The position numbers and the translations under genes were made by a program. The notes beneath the pieces were generated by a model, which was given only the letters and a program-made list of their open reading frames with translations, ran no database searches and was not told where the DNA came from. A stretch of DNA of 52,941 nt from CAMNAO01 sp045605145 (GTDB taxonomy: Bacteria; Bacillota; Clostridia; Oscillospirales; Oscillospiraceae): positions 1-52,941 of the forward strand of contig JAZUPH010000030.1 of NCBI GenBank assembly GCA_045605145.1, read 5' to 3'. Below are positions 8,227 to 16,062 of this stretch, piece by piece (positions within the stretch are counted from its first letter, which is position 1; each line of letters opens with the position of its first letter).

Positions 8227-9384
8227 ATGTCCACTTATCTTTATGTAGGCCCCCGCGCGCCCAAAGATATCCCCGAGGATGAAAAGTTTATATTCAGCGT
8301 CTATCAGTGGGATGAAGCCACGGGCGAACTTGCCCTTTCCAGCCGTGTGCCCGGTCAGATAAGCGCCGGCAATGTGCAGACCGATCTTGACCGTATGTTG
8401 CTTTACGTCTCTGACGAGGTCAGCGCCAACCCCACCCTGGGCATGGGTGGCGGCGGACGCATATTCACCTTCTCCATCGACAGCCAGACCGGCGCACTGA
8501 CCAAGGTTGAGGATGCCCTGTCTTTCGGCGGCCATCCCTCATATCTGGCCCTTGACCCGGAAAAGAAATATATGATAACCACTCATTTCTGCCCCATGCC
8601 TCCCGTGCCGAAAGTGAGCAAAAATGCCGACGGCAAGTATGAGATAAAGCCTATGCACGGCGACACCGGCACCATTCTGCGCCGCATTAACCCCGACGGC
8701 ACATTGGGCGAGGTTTGCGATGTGGTATATCACCTGCCCGAGGGCGACTATCCCCAGCGCCCGTCTCATATGCACTGTGTTGAACCTTCCCCCGACGGCA
8801 GTCTGTACGCCGCCTGTGACATCGGCCTTGACAAGGTGTATATGTTCCGTATCGACAGCGAAAACGGCAAGATTGAGATCGCCGGCGGCAAGCCCACCGA
8901 ACATATTCCCGGCTGCGGCTCCCGCTATTGCGCCTTCCACCCCACAAAGCCCTGGCTGTTTGTCAACGGTGAGCATATGCCCATCATGACCGCCTTCCGC
9001 CATGACGCCGACGGCGGCCTGGAAGAGATAAACACTGCCTCCTCTTTTGAAGAGGGGTATGACACCCGCGGACTGATGGCCTCCGACATGGCGCTGAGTG
9101 CCGACGGCAAGTTCGTTTACAACTGCATGCGCGGCTCTGACACCGTGAGTGTGTTCGCCGTGGACCAGGAAAGCGGCGAACTTAGCCTTATTCAGGTCTA
9201 CAAAATGCAGGGCGTGAAGCCCCGCAGTTGTGTGCTGTCACCCGGCGGCAAATTCCTCGTGGTTGCCAACACGGAGAGCAGCCTTGTTGAGGTCATCGCT
9301 GTGGGCGAGGACGGCAGGCTGTCCCCCACCGATAATTCCGTTGCCGAGGGCTGGCCCGGCACCCTGACCTTTGTGACGATATAA
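8227..9384 (+). CDS. Lactonase-family seven-bladed beta-propeller protein
   Basis: A 385-residue member of the YbhE/6-phosphogluconolactonase-type lactonase family (Pfam Lactonase). Repeating blade motifs are visible: YLYVG at the start, then HPSYLALDPEKKYM, PSHMHCVEPSPDGSLYA, FHPTKPWLFVNGE and RSCVLSPGGKFLVVAN. The conserved HMH in the third repeat matches the family. There is no signal peptide. The family ranges from 6-phosphogluconolactonases to uncharacterised propellers, so the substrate is uncertain. AGGAGG sits seven bases before the ATG. It is a single-gene unit ending in a terminator. Confidence 0.85.
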   Translation: MSTYLYVGPRAPKDIPEDEKFIFSVYQWDEATGELALSSRVPGQISAGNVQTDLDRMLLYVSDEVSANPTLGMGGGGRIFTFSIDSQTGALTKVEDALSFGGHPSYLALDPEKKYMITTHFCPMPPVPKVSKNADGKYEIKPMHGDTGTILRRINPDGTLGEVCDVVYHLPEGDYPQRPSHMHCVEPSPDGSLYAACDIGLDKVYMFRIDSENGKIEIAGGKPTEHIPGCGSRYCAFHPTKPWLFVNGEHMPIMTAFRHDADGGLEEINTASSFEEGYDTRGLMASDMALSADGKFVYNCMRGSDTVSVFAVDQESGELSLIQVYKMQGVKPRSCVLSPGGKFLVVANTESSLVEVIAVGEDGRLSPTDNSVAEGWPGTLTFVTI

Positions 9385-9404
9385 AATACAGCATAACAGA
9401 CAGC

Positions 9405-9432
9405 AGCCCCGAACGGTGACCCGTTCGGGGCT
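9405..9432. terminator. Terminator between the lactonase gene and copZ
   Basis: A perfect 12-bp GC-rich stem (9405-9416 with 9421-9432) with a TGAC loop lies in the gap between convergent genes. The T-tail on the plus strand is interrupted. Confidence 0.75.
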
Positions 9433-9453
9433 GTTAATTGTCTTTGCTTTTAC

Positions 9454-9648
9454 TCAGGCCTTTGCAGCTTCGAAGCCGATATCGTCCATCGCCTCGATCG
9501 CGGCGGCAACAGCGGCGTCATCGCCGTCCACGGTGACGGTCTTGTCAGCCAGAGTGACGGTGAACTTAAGGTTGGCCTCATTAAGGGCGTTGGTGATGCG
9601 GGCGACGCACTTTTCGCACATCATACCGGGTACGTTGATAACAGTCAT
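9454..9648 (-). CDS. copZ: Copper chaperone (heavy-metal-associated domain)
   Basis: A 64-residue single HMA domain with the metal site GMMCEKC near the N-terminus and a ferredoxin-like beta-alpha-beta-beta-alpha-beta length. Such proteins carry Cu(I) to a P-type ATPase in the cytoplasm. It lies 42 bases downstream of copA on the same strand, so it is probably co-transcribed and delivers copper to that pump. CTCC on the plus strand is the complement of its GGAG site. Confidence 0.9.
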   Translation of the reverse strand: MTVINVPGMMCEKCVARITNALNEANLKFTVTLADKTVTVDGDDAAVAAAIEAMDDIGFEAAKA

Positions 9649-9689
9649 GGTTTTATCCTCCTGAAAATATTATAAATATTTAAACAGCA

Positions 9690-11918
9690 TCAAAGCTTTT
9701 TAAATCTAAGACGCAGGGCGTTACTGACAACGCATATGCTGCTAAGTGACATGGCAAAGCTGCCTATCATCGGGGTGAGCAGTATGCCGAATGCCGGGTA
9801 CAGCGCACCGGCTGCCACGGGGATGCAGATGACATTGTAGAAGAAGGCCCAGAACAGGTTCTCCTTCACATCCGTGAGCGTCAGGCGGCTGAGCCGCAGC
9901 GCACGGGGTATGTCCATCAGATCAGAGCGCATCAGCACCACATCGGCAGAGTCCACAGCCACATCGCTGCCTGCGCCGATGGCGACGCCAATATCCGCCT
10001 CGGTCAGTGCAACGGCGTCGTTGATGCCGTCGCCCACCATGACGACGCGGCGTCCCTCCGCCTTAAGGCGGCTGATGACCTGCGCCTTTTCGCCGGGCAG
10101 TACCTCGGCAATCGCCTCATCCGCGCCCACGGCGTCCGCCACATATTCTGCGGCGCCTTTATTGTCGCCCGTCAGCAGTACCACCCGCACGCCCATGGTC
10201 TTCATCCGCTCGATGGCGGCGCGGCTGGTGTCGCGGATTGTATCTGCTGCCATTATAGCACCCTGCAGCACGCCGTCAAGTGCAACCAGGATGGGCGTGC
10301 GGCCCATGCCGGACAGACGGTCAAGCTCGGCCGTCAGCGCACTTTCATCGATGCCCTCACGGCGCATCATGCCCCGGCTGCCAACCAGGAGGGTACCGCG
10401 GTCTTCGATCACGGCCTTTATGCCCATGCCGGCCAGCTCTTCAAAATCCTGCAGCTTCACCGGCTCAATCCCCTCGGCCGCGGCTAAAACTGCCTTGGAC
10501 AGGGGGTGGGCGCTCATGGCTTCGGCCGCGGCGGCCATTGCCAGCAGCTCGTCACGCCCTGCGGCGGCCTCAAGCACCTCGGTAACCTGCGGCTGGCCGG
10601 TGGTGATGGTGCCGGTTTTGTCCAGAACAACGGTGTCGGCCTTGCCGATAAGCTCCAGCGCTTCGCCGCTTTTTACCAGTATGCCGTACTTAGCACCAAG
10701 GCCGGTGCCCACCATGATTGCGGTGGGCGTTGCAAGACCCAGGGCGCAGGGGCAGGCGATGACAAGGATGGATGTGAACACGCGCACCACAAAGGCAATG
10801 TCCGCGCCGCACAGCGCCCAGATGAGTCCTGCGAGGGAGGAAATGCCGATTATTACGGGGACAAATACACCCGCGACCTTGTCGGCGAGGCGGGAGACGG
10901 GGGCTTTTTTGCCCTGAGCATCTTCCATAAGGCGGATGATGCCCGCAAGGGTGCTCTCCGCGCCCACGCGGTCAACCCGCACATACACGGTGCCGCCGGA
11001 CAGGATGCTGCCGCCGATAACGCGGCTGCCGACCTCTTTCTCCACGGGAAGGCTCTCCCCGGTGAGCATGGCTTCGTTGGCGGCTCCGCTGCCCCGCTCA
11101 ACAATACCGTCGGCCGGGATGCGCCCGCCGGTTTTCACCAGCACCAGATCGCCCTTCTGCAGTGCATCGGAGGGGATCTCGTTTACTACATCATCGGTGA
11201 CGATGAATGCGGTGTCCGGAGTCAGGGCCATAAGACCCGCGATGGCACCCTTGGTGCGCTGTTTGCTGCGCTCTTCAAGGAATTTGCCCAGCATCACAAG
11301 ACCCAGCACCATGACGGCGGATTCATAATAAAGCTGATGCACCCAGCCCGGGTCAAAGCTGATGACGAATGTAACCACAATGCTGTAGATGTAAGAGCAG
11401 CTGCTGCTCACCGCCACCAGGGAGTCCATGTTGGGATTAAGGCGGATCAGTGAACCGAAGCCGCCGATAAAGAAGCGGCGTCCGAAAAGCAGGGCCGGAA
11501 TGCACAGCAGCATCTGTATAAGGGCGTAGTTCACCGGCGACACTGCCGGGTCAATAAAGCGGGGCAGGGGCATGCCGAACATATGACCCATGGAGATAAG
11601 AGAAACCAGCGCGGCAAACACCAGTGTGCCGATCATATCCCGCTTCTGGCGGCGCAGGGCCACCTCCCCCTCATCCTCTTTGGTGGACTCGGCCTTCGGC
11701 GTGTCGTTAAAGGGGCGGATGCCGAAGCCCGCCTTCTGCACCTTTGACATGATAGTCTCCGGCGTGACCTGGCCGGGGTCATAGCTTATGGTCATGCGGT
11801 TTGTCATCAGGTTGACATCGCTGCGCTCAACGCCCGCCAGCTTGCGGGTGACCCGCTCCACCGAGGAGGAGCAGGCTGCGCAGTGCATACCTGTTATGAT
11901 ATATACTTCTTCTTTCAT
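9690..11918 (-). CDS. copA: Cu(I)-exporting P1B-type ATPase
   Basis: A 742-residue copper pump of the cytoplasmic membrane. In order it shows one N-terminal HMA domain with GMHCAAC (Cys13, Cys16), a group of membrane helices, the intramembrane CPC motif in ACPCALGLATP near residue 388, the phosphorylation site DKTGT near residue 430, the HP motif in SAHPLSK and the hinge GDGINDA. These define the Cu+ subgroup. It has one HMA domain rather than two. The start at 11918 follows an AAGGA-type site. copZ follows it. No CsoR or CopY regulator is encoded nearby. Confidence 0.96.
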   Translation of the reverse strand: MKEEVYIITGMHCAACSSSVERVTRKLAGVERSDVNLMTNRMTISYDPGQVTPETIMSKVQKAGFGIRPFNDTPKAESTKEDEGEVALRRQKRDMIGTLVFAALVSLISMGHMFGMPLPRFIDPAVSPVNYALIQMLLCIPALLFGRRFFIGGFGSLIRLNPNMDSLVAVSSSCSYIYSIVVTFVISFDPGWVHQLYYESAVMVLGLVMLGKFLEERSKQRTKGAIAGLMALTPDTAFIVTDDVVNEIPSDALQKGDLVLVKTGGRIPADGIVERGSGAANEAMLTGESLPVEKEVGSRVIGGSILSGGTVYVRVDRVGAESTLAGIIRLMEDAQGKKAPVSRLADKVAGVFVPVIIGISSLAGLIWALCGADIAFVVRVFTSILVIACPCALGLATPTAIMVGTGLGAKYGILVKSGEALELIGKADTVVLDKTGTITTGQPQVTEVLEAAAGRDELLAMAAAAEAMSAHPLSKAVLAAAEGIEPVKLQDFEELAGMGIKAVIEDRGTLLVGSRGMMRREGIDESALTAELDRLSGMGRTPILVALDGVLQGAIMAADTIRDTSRAAIERMKTMGVRVVLLTGDNKGAAEYVADAVGADEAIAEVLPGEKAQVISRLKAEGRRVVMVGDGINDAVALTEADIGVAIGAGSDVAVDSADVVLMRSDLMDIPRALRLSRLTLTDVKENLFWAFFYNVICIPVAAGALYPAFGILLTPMIGSFAMSLSSICVVSNALRLRFKKL

Positions 11919-11977
11919 CGCAGTCCTTCTGTAATTAATATTATCTGCAAAGCAGTTTGAGGCATCTAATCAACATC

Positions 11978-12006
11978 AGTTTACCCTCATTTTTGTGCCC
12001 TGTCAA
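11978..12006 (-). promoter_or_regulatory. Promoter of copA-copZ
   Basis: On the minus strand: -35 TTGACA (12001-12006), a 17-base spacer and -10 TAAACT (11978-11983), about 60 bases upstream of copA. I see no convincing CsoR or CopY operator. Confidence 0.6.
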
Positions 12007-12046
12007 TAGCGGCGGCGGGCATGAAATCTGTGCCATTGGCCCGTGA

Positions 12047-12088
12047 TTCACAAAAAATTCACCCACAATTGTCATTATAGTCTATAAT
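12047..12088 (+). promoter_or_regulatory. Direct-repeat operator and promoter of the two-component system
   Basis: Three hexamers occur with exact 11-base periodicity: TTCACA (12047), TTCACC (12058) and TTGTCA (12069). A -10 TATAAT follows at 12083-12088. The -35 position falls on the second repeat and is not a good sigma-A hexamer, as expected for an activator-dependent promoter. This layout is typical of OmpR/PhoB-family regulators and close to Bacillus PhoP boxes. The gene downstream encodes such a regulator, so autoregulation is likely. This is inference from spacing only. Confidence 0.5.
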
Positions 12089-12144
12089 ACAGACAGTGAA
12101 TGCTGTATAATCAATATATACCACGGCAGAGAAAGGGGAGGCCT

Positions 12145-12834
12145 ATGCAAAACAGGATCTTAATAGTGGAAGACGACAACAATATTGCGGAACTGCTGCG
12201 CCTTTACCTGAGCAAAGAGGGTTTTGAGATATTCATCGCCTCAGACGGGGCAAAGGGTGTAGCCGGGTTTGAAGAATTTAAGCCGGATCTGGTGCTGCTG
12301 GACATCATGCTGCCCGTAATGGACGGCTGGCAGGTGCTTAAAGAGATACGCGCCGTGTCCCGCACGCCTGTTATTATGCTCACCGCGAAGGGTGAAACCT
12401 TTGACAAGGTGACGGGTCTGGAAATGGGCGCCGATGACTATGTGGTCAAGCCCTTTGAGATAAAGGAACTGGTGGCGCGCATCCACGCCGTTATGCGCCG
12501 CTATGGGTATGAGGACAGCACTGCGGATGAAAAGAAGCTGAGCTTTGACAAGCTGACCATAGACATGGAGGCCTTTGTGCTGATTATCGACGGCAAAAAG
12601 GTGGAAGCGCCGCCCAAGGAGATGGAGCTTCTGTATCATCTTGCCTCATCGCCCAACAGGGTGTACACCCGCAACCAGCTTCTGGACGAGGTGTGGGGCT
12701 TTGACTATTTCGGCGACTCACGCACGGTGGATGTGCATGTAAAGCGCCTTCGCGAAAAGCTGGAGGGTGTCAGCGACAAGTGGCAGCTTAAGACTGTGTG
12801 GGGCGTTGGCTATAAATTTGAAGTTGTTGAATAA
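12145..12834 (+). CDS. OmpR/PhoB-family response regulator
   Basis: A 229-residue two-domain response regulator. The receiver domain has the acidic pair Asp10-Asp11, the phospho-acceptor Asp53 in LLDIMLPVMDG, a conserved Thr in MLTAKG and the Lys of VVKPFE. The C-terminal winged-helix domain has RNQLLDEVWG and SRTVDVHVKRLREKL, the recognition-helix signature of the OmpR family. The ATG at 12145 is preceded by AAAGGGGAGG. The sensor kinase follows 15 bases later, and the pair is one operon. The target genes are unknown; nearby repeats suggest autoregulation and possibly a phosphate link. Confidence 0.94.
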   Translation: MQNRILIVEDDNNIAELLRLYLSKEGFEIFIASDGAKGVAGFEEFKPDLVLLDIMLPVMDGWQVLKEIRAVSRTPVIMLTAKGETFDKVTGLEMGADDYVVKPFEIKELVARIHAVMRRYGYEDSTADEKKLSFDKLTIDMEAFVLIIDGKKVEAPPKEMELLYHLASSPNRVYTRNQLLDEVWGFDYFGDSRTVDVHVKRLREKLEGVSDKWQLKTVWGVGYKFEVVE

Positions 12835-12849
12835 AGCGGGGAGAGTCTC

Positions 12850-14295
12850 ATGAAGCGGCTTCGCAGTCTGACAGTGAAAAATTTCATAATGATTGCGGCC
12901 ATACTGCTTATAAGTCATATTCTAACCGGTCTGGTCTTTTCATGGACATTCTACCGCTATACCTATCGGGAGAATCTTGAGGGTATGTCCGCCGCTATGG
13001 AGCAGACTGCCAGGGTCGTCACGGCGTACGGTGCCCAGTGGGAGATGGACGCGGTTGAGATGCACCTTACCCTGAGCACCACATCGTCCCTGTCGGGATA
13101 TGACATAATCATCGCCGACCCCGACGGTCAGGTGCTGGCCTGTTCCGACCGGGAGTTTAACTGCCGGCACCTGGGCAGAACTGTGTCAAAGGCGGTTCTG
13201 TCCAATATTCCTCAGGGCGGCACCTACAGCGGGCTGGCATTCTTCGACGGCCTGTATTCCGACGGCCGCCAGTATATCGCGGCCCATTTTGCCGATGCGC
13301 AGACCGGTGCGACCGAAGGTTACATCATCATGTCGGTGGATATGCGCAGCGCCCGTGAGGTGTGGAGGGAGTCGTCCCGGCTGTTCGTTCTGGTGGCCGG
13401 CGTGGTCGCGGCAGCGGCGGCGGTCATCACCTTTATCGCCTCAAAGCATCAGACCGAACCGATAAACGAAATGGCGCGCATGAGCCTGCGCTTCGGACGG
13501 GGCGAACTGGATGCCCGCGTGCCGTACAACGGACGGCGGGACGAGATCGGTCAGCTCCAGCGCAGCCTGAACTCAATGGCCGATTCTCTCAACAACACGG
13601 AGAGCGCCCGGCGCGAACTGATTGCCAATGTCAGCCACGACCTGAAAACGCCCATAACCACTATCGTGGGCTTCTCCGACGGCATTCTTGACGGCACAAT
13701 TCCCCCGGACAAGGCCCGTGACTATCTGCGCACCATCTCTTCGGAGGCGAAGCGGATGTCGCGCATGGTGCAGAATATGCTCACCCTGAGCCGTATGCAA
13801 AGCGTTGACCCCAACGAGATACTCAAGGGCAGCTTTGATATTTGCGAGATCGTGCGGGTCTGCCTTGTGGGCCTTGATGGGCGCATTGAAGATAAGGAAT
13901 TGGAGGTCGTTCTCACCCTGCCGGAGGAGGAAATCATCACCCGTGGCGATCCGGATTCCATCACCCGCGTAGTGACCAACCTAATGGACAATGCGGTGAA
14001 GTTTGCGCGACCCGAGAGCCGTCTGGAGCTACAGGTGTGGAAGCAGGGAGAGAAAGCCTATGTCTCGGTGCAGAACGAGGGGGAGACCATCCCCCGGGAA
14101 GAGCTTCCCAAAATTTTCCAGCGCTTCCATAAAAGCGACAGCTCCCGCAATCTGGACAAGTCCGGCAGCGGGCTGGGCCTGTTTATAGTCAAGTCCATCA
14201 TCGACAGCCACGGTGAGGATATATTTGTTGCCAGCGAAAACGGTGTTACCCGCTTTGTGTTCACCCTGACACTGCGTTCCGGGAACAGATCATAG
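12850..14295 (+). CDS. Membrane sensor histidine kinase
   Basis: A 481-residue kinase paired with the preceding regulator. A first membrane helix at about residues 11-33 and a second at about 177-198 flank an external sensor region of about 140 residues. A HAMP linker follows (EPINEMARMSLRFGRGELDARV), then the HisKA dimerisation domain with His263 in NVSHDLKTP, then the ATPase domain with N-box NLMDNAVKFA, F-box FQRFHKSD and G-box SGSGLGLFIVK. There is no PAS domain, unlike PhoR of Bacillus. GGGGAG lies before the ATG. The stimulus is unknown. Confidence 0.94.
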   Translation: MKRLRSLTVKNFIMIAAILLISHILTGLVFSWTFYRYTYRENLEGMSAAMEQTARVVTAYGAQWEMDAVEMHLTLSTTSSLSGYDIIIADPDGQVLACSDREFNCRHLGRTVSKAVLSNIPQGGTYSGLAFFDGLYSDGRQYIAAHFADAQTGATEGYIIMSVDMRSAREVWRESSRLFVLVAGVVAAAAAVITFIASKHQTEPINEMARMSLRFGRGELDARVPYNGRRDEIGQLQRSLNSMADSLNNTESARRELIANVSHDLKTPITTIVGFSDGILDGTIPPDKARDYLRTISSEAKRMSRMVQNMLTLSRMQSVDPNEILKGSFDICEIVRVCLVGLDGRIEDKELEVVLTLPEEEIITRGDPDSITRVVTNLMDNAVKFARPESRLELQVWKQGEKAYVSVQNEGETIPREELPKIFQRFHKSDSSRNLDKSGSGLGLFIVKSIIDSHGEDIFVASENGVTRFVFTLTLRSGNRS

Positions 14296-14308
14296 TGTCC
14301 ATAAAAAT

Positions 14309-14351
14309 TTAACCGTGTGTTCACAAAGTTCCCGTTCGGCTGTGGTATTAT
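14309..14351 (+). promoter_or_regulatory. Candidate regulated promoter without a downstream gene
   Basis: TTAACC (14309-14314) and TTCACA (14320-14325) are spaced by 11 bases, as in the repeats before the response regulator. A -10-like TATTAT stands at 14346-14351, 20 bases further on. The equivalent gap at the two-component promoter is 19 bases. The only thing downstream is a terminator. Confidence 0.35.
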
Positions 14352-14357
14352 TTAACC

Positions 14358-14448
14358 AGACACAGACAGAGCAGAATTATCTGCAACTCCCTCTTTTCCT
14401 TTCACTTTTGACAAACAAAAAGAGCCCGTTTTGGGCTCTTTTTGTTTT
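14358..14448 (+). ncRNA. Candidate small RNA
   Basis: About 90 bases lie between a possible promoter (-10 at 14346) and a strong terminator (hairpin 14416-14444), with no reading frame. A small hairpin GCAGA/TCTGC (14371-14384) is followed by an unpaired pyrimidine stretch, ACTCCCTCTTTTCCTTTC, that could pair with Shine-Dalgarno sequences. It could instead be only the 3' end of the two-component mRNA. Confidence 0.3.
14416..14448 (+). terminator. Rho-independent terminator
   Basis: CAAAAAGAGCCC (14416-14427) pairs with GGGCTCTTTTTG (14433-14444) around a GTTTT loop, followed by TTTT. It ends the kinase transcript and any small RNA started in the gap, and can also stop the convergent esterase transcript. 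Confidence 0.88.
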
Positions 14449-14486
14449 GCTTGAGACCATGCGGCTTAAAGCCGGGGTGAGGGGAT

Positions 14487-15164
14487 TCAGTCGGGGCGGC
14501 CTTCTTCAAGCAGCCATTTGATCCCCTTGACAAGGCGCCCTGTGGGGTCGGAAAAATGCCCGCCCTCGTTAAGCTCATATTTAAGCGGATAGCCCTGCCC
14601 GCTGAGTATCTGCGCCGACAGCTCCGTATTTTTGACCACCCTGGACATGCGCACATTGCGGGTCTTCTTTTCCCGGTTTCCCACGCTCAGGTAAAAGCGC
14701 GGCGACGGGGAGAGGGGTCTGCCTGCCTGCATGAAATCAAGCCATCCTTCATACCATACCGCACCCGAGGCGCAGCAGAACAGTTCAAATTCCGGCGCAT
14801 TGTATGCCGCCCACAGGGCGAACAGCCCCGCCATGGAGTAGCCGGCAAGACAGCGGCGCATCGGCCTTACCGCAAGGCGTGCCTCCGCCATCGGCATTAC
14901 CCCGCCGCGAAGCCGCGCCAGGAAGGCCGGAGCGGATCCGGAGAAATCGCCCGCATCGTTATACACCCCCGGTGCCGGCCAGGGGGACAGGTCGCCGAAC
15001 CAGTCGCGGCATTGTATCACCACTACCGCGGCGCCAAGGGCGCAAACCTTTTCTGCGGCCTCATCTTTATCGCCGTGGGATATTATGTAAACGACATCGA
15101 CGCTGCCGCCGTCCGGCTGATACACTGTGACAGTGCTGCCTTCGTATTCAAAGCGCTCGCCCAT
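14487..15164 (-). CDS. Putative esterase (alpha/beta hydrolase, esterase D-like)
   Basis: A 225-residue hydrolase with the nucleophile elbow GYSMAG (GxSxG), a following hydrophobic helix LFALWAAYN and a likely catalytic His in the C-terminal GGHFSDP. These fit the Putative_esterase/IroE-type family. There is no signal sequence. The frame is open ten codons upstream, but the ATG at 15164 has GGAGG eight bases before it. It is transcribed alone, convergent to the two-component operon. Confidence 0.75.
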   Translation of the reverse strand: MGERFEYEGSTVTVYQPDGGSVDVVYIISHGDKDEAAEKVCALGAAVVVIQCRDWFGDLSPWPAPGVYNDAGDFSGSAPAFLARLRGGVMPMAEARLAVRPMRRCLAGYSMAGLFALWAAYNAPEFELFCCASGAVWYEGWLDFMQAGRPLSPSPRFYLSVGNREKKTRNVRMSRVVKNTELSAQILSGQGYPLKYELNEGGHFSDPTGRLVKGIKWLLEEGRPD

Positions 15165-15193
15165 GTTGCCGCCCTCCCCAATGTGATACATCA

Positions 15194-15222
15194 ATTATGT
15201 AATTGCGGATGCACTTTGTCAA
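15194..15222 (-). promoter_or_regulatory. Promoter of the esterase gene
   Basis: On the minus strand: TTGACA (15217-15222), a 17-base spacer and CATAAT (15194-15199), 30 bases before the start codon. Confidence 0.65.
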
Positions 15223-15239
15223 CCGGCAGAAAGCCGCAC

Positions 15240-15268
15240 TTGAATTATCTGCGGCATTGCTATATCCT
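15240..15268 (+). promoter_or_regulatory. Promoter of the acetyltransferase gene
   Basis: TTGAAT (15240-15245), a 17-base spacer and TATCCT (15263-15268), about 40 bases upstream of the start and divergent from the esterase promoter. Confidence 0.45.
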
Positions 15269-15306
15269 TAGATCACACGATAATCACGCCTGAGCGAGGT
15301 AACACC

Positions 15307-15858
15307 ATGAGAATGGACGATAAATACATCACTTTGTCAAACGGCAGCCGTGGGCTGATCCGCTCTGCTGCAGCCGGTGACGCCGCTGCGGTATGCGCAC
15401 ACCTTACTGCCGTCTCCAGTGAGACTCCGTATATTCTTCAGACGGCGGAAGAGACGGATGTGGGCCGCCGCGTCCAGGCCCGATATCTGCGCCGCCGCGC
15501 TGCATCGCCGGGGCGTATCAGCCTGTGCGCCTTCGTCGAGGGGAATCTTGCGGGCATGGCCACCGTCAGCCCCTATGGTGAGCTGTACCGCACCGCACAC
15601 CGGGGCACCATGAGCATCAGCGTGAGAAAGGCATATTGGGGGCTTGGATTGGGCTCCGCGCTGATGGAGGAGCTTGTTGCCTTTGCCCGTCACTGCGGCT
15701 ATGCCCAGCTTGAGCTGAGCGTGGACGCGCAGAACGGCCGCGCCATCCGGCTGTATGAAAAATTCGGCTTCACCGTCTGCGGGCGTGTTCCGGCGGCACT
15801 CAGACAGGAAGGGGAGCGCTACAACGATGAGCTTTTGATGGTCAAGTCCCTGCGTTGA
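15307..15858 (+). CDS. GNAT-family N-acetyltransferase
   Basis: A 183-residue GNAT protein. The acetyl-CoA-binding motif A is clear: MSISVRKAYWGLGLGSALME (V-x-x-x-[RQ]-x-G-x-G/A pattern), followed by motif B with LELSVDAQNGRAIRLYEKFGF. The donor is therefore expected to be acetyl-CoA; the acceptor cannot be told from sequence. GAGG lies a suitable distance before the ATG at 15307, and a second in-frame ATG six bases later is possible. It is a single-gene unit. Confidence 0.88.
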   Translation: MRMDDKYITLSNGSRGLIRSAAAGDAAAVCAHLTAVSSETPYILQTAEETDVGRRVQARYLRRRAASPGRISLCAFVEGNLAGMATVSPYGELYRTAHRGTMSISVRKAYWGLGLGSALMEELVAFARHCGYAQLELSVDAQNGRAIRLYEKFGFTVCGRVPAALRQEGERYNDELLMVKSLR

Positions 15859-15896
15859 CGGCATAGCGCTTAAAATCAAACATCCGGCGTTAAACG

Positions 15897-15925
15897 GCGG
15901 CAGGTCAGATCGACCTGCCGCTTTC
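15897..15925 (+). terminator. Terminator after the acetyltransferase
   Basis: A 10-bp perfect stem (15897-15906 with 15912-15921) is followed by a short T tract. The weak tail lowers confidence. Confidence 0.6.
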
Positions 15926-15945
15926 TGCGACAGAAAGCCAAAAAT

Positions 15946-16000
15946 TTTACCTTGATTTTACATTATCCCCTTTGCATTTTTCCGTGTTTTGTAGTACAGT
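15946..16000 (+). promoter_or_regulatory. Promoter and possible Pho-type repeats before the Na/Pi symporter
   Basis: A sigma-A-type promoter is visible: TTGCAT (15972-15977), a 17-base spacer and TACAGT (15995-16000). Just upstream, TTTACC (15946) and TTTACA (15957) are spaced by 11 bases, resembling PhoP/PhoB direct repeats and the repeats upstream of the two-component system. Only two repeats are convincing. Confidence 0.45.
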
Positions 16001-16062
16001 TAAACTGTTGTAAACTGCGAAGAGATAAGAAAAGAAATTGTAAAGGAGCAATTAAAGAAAGT

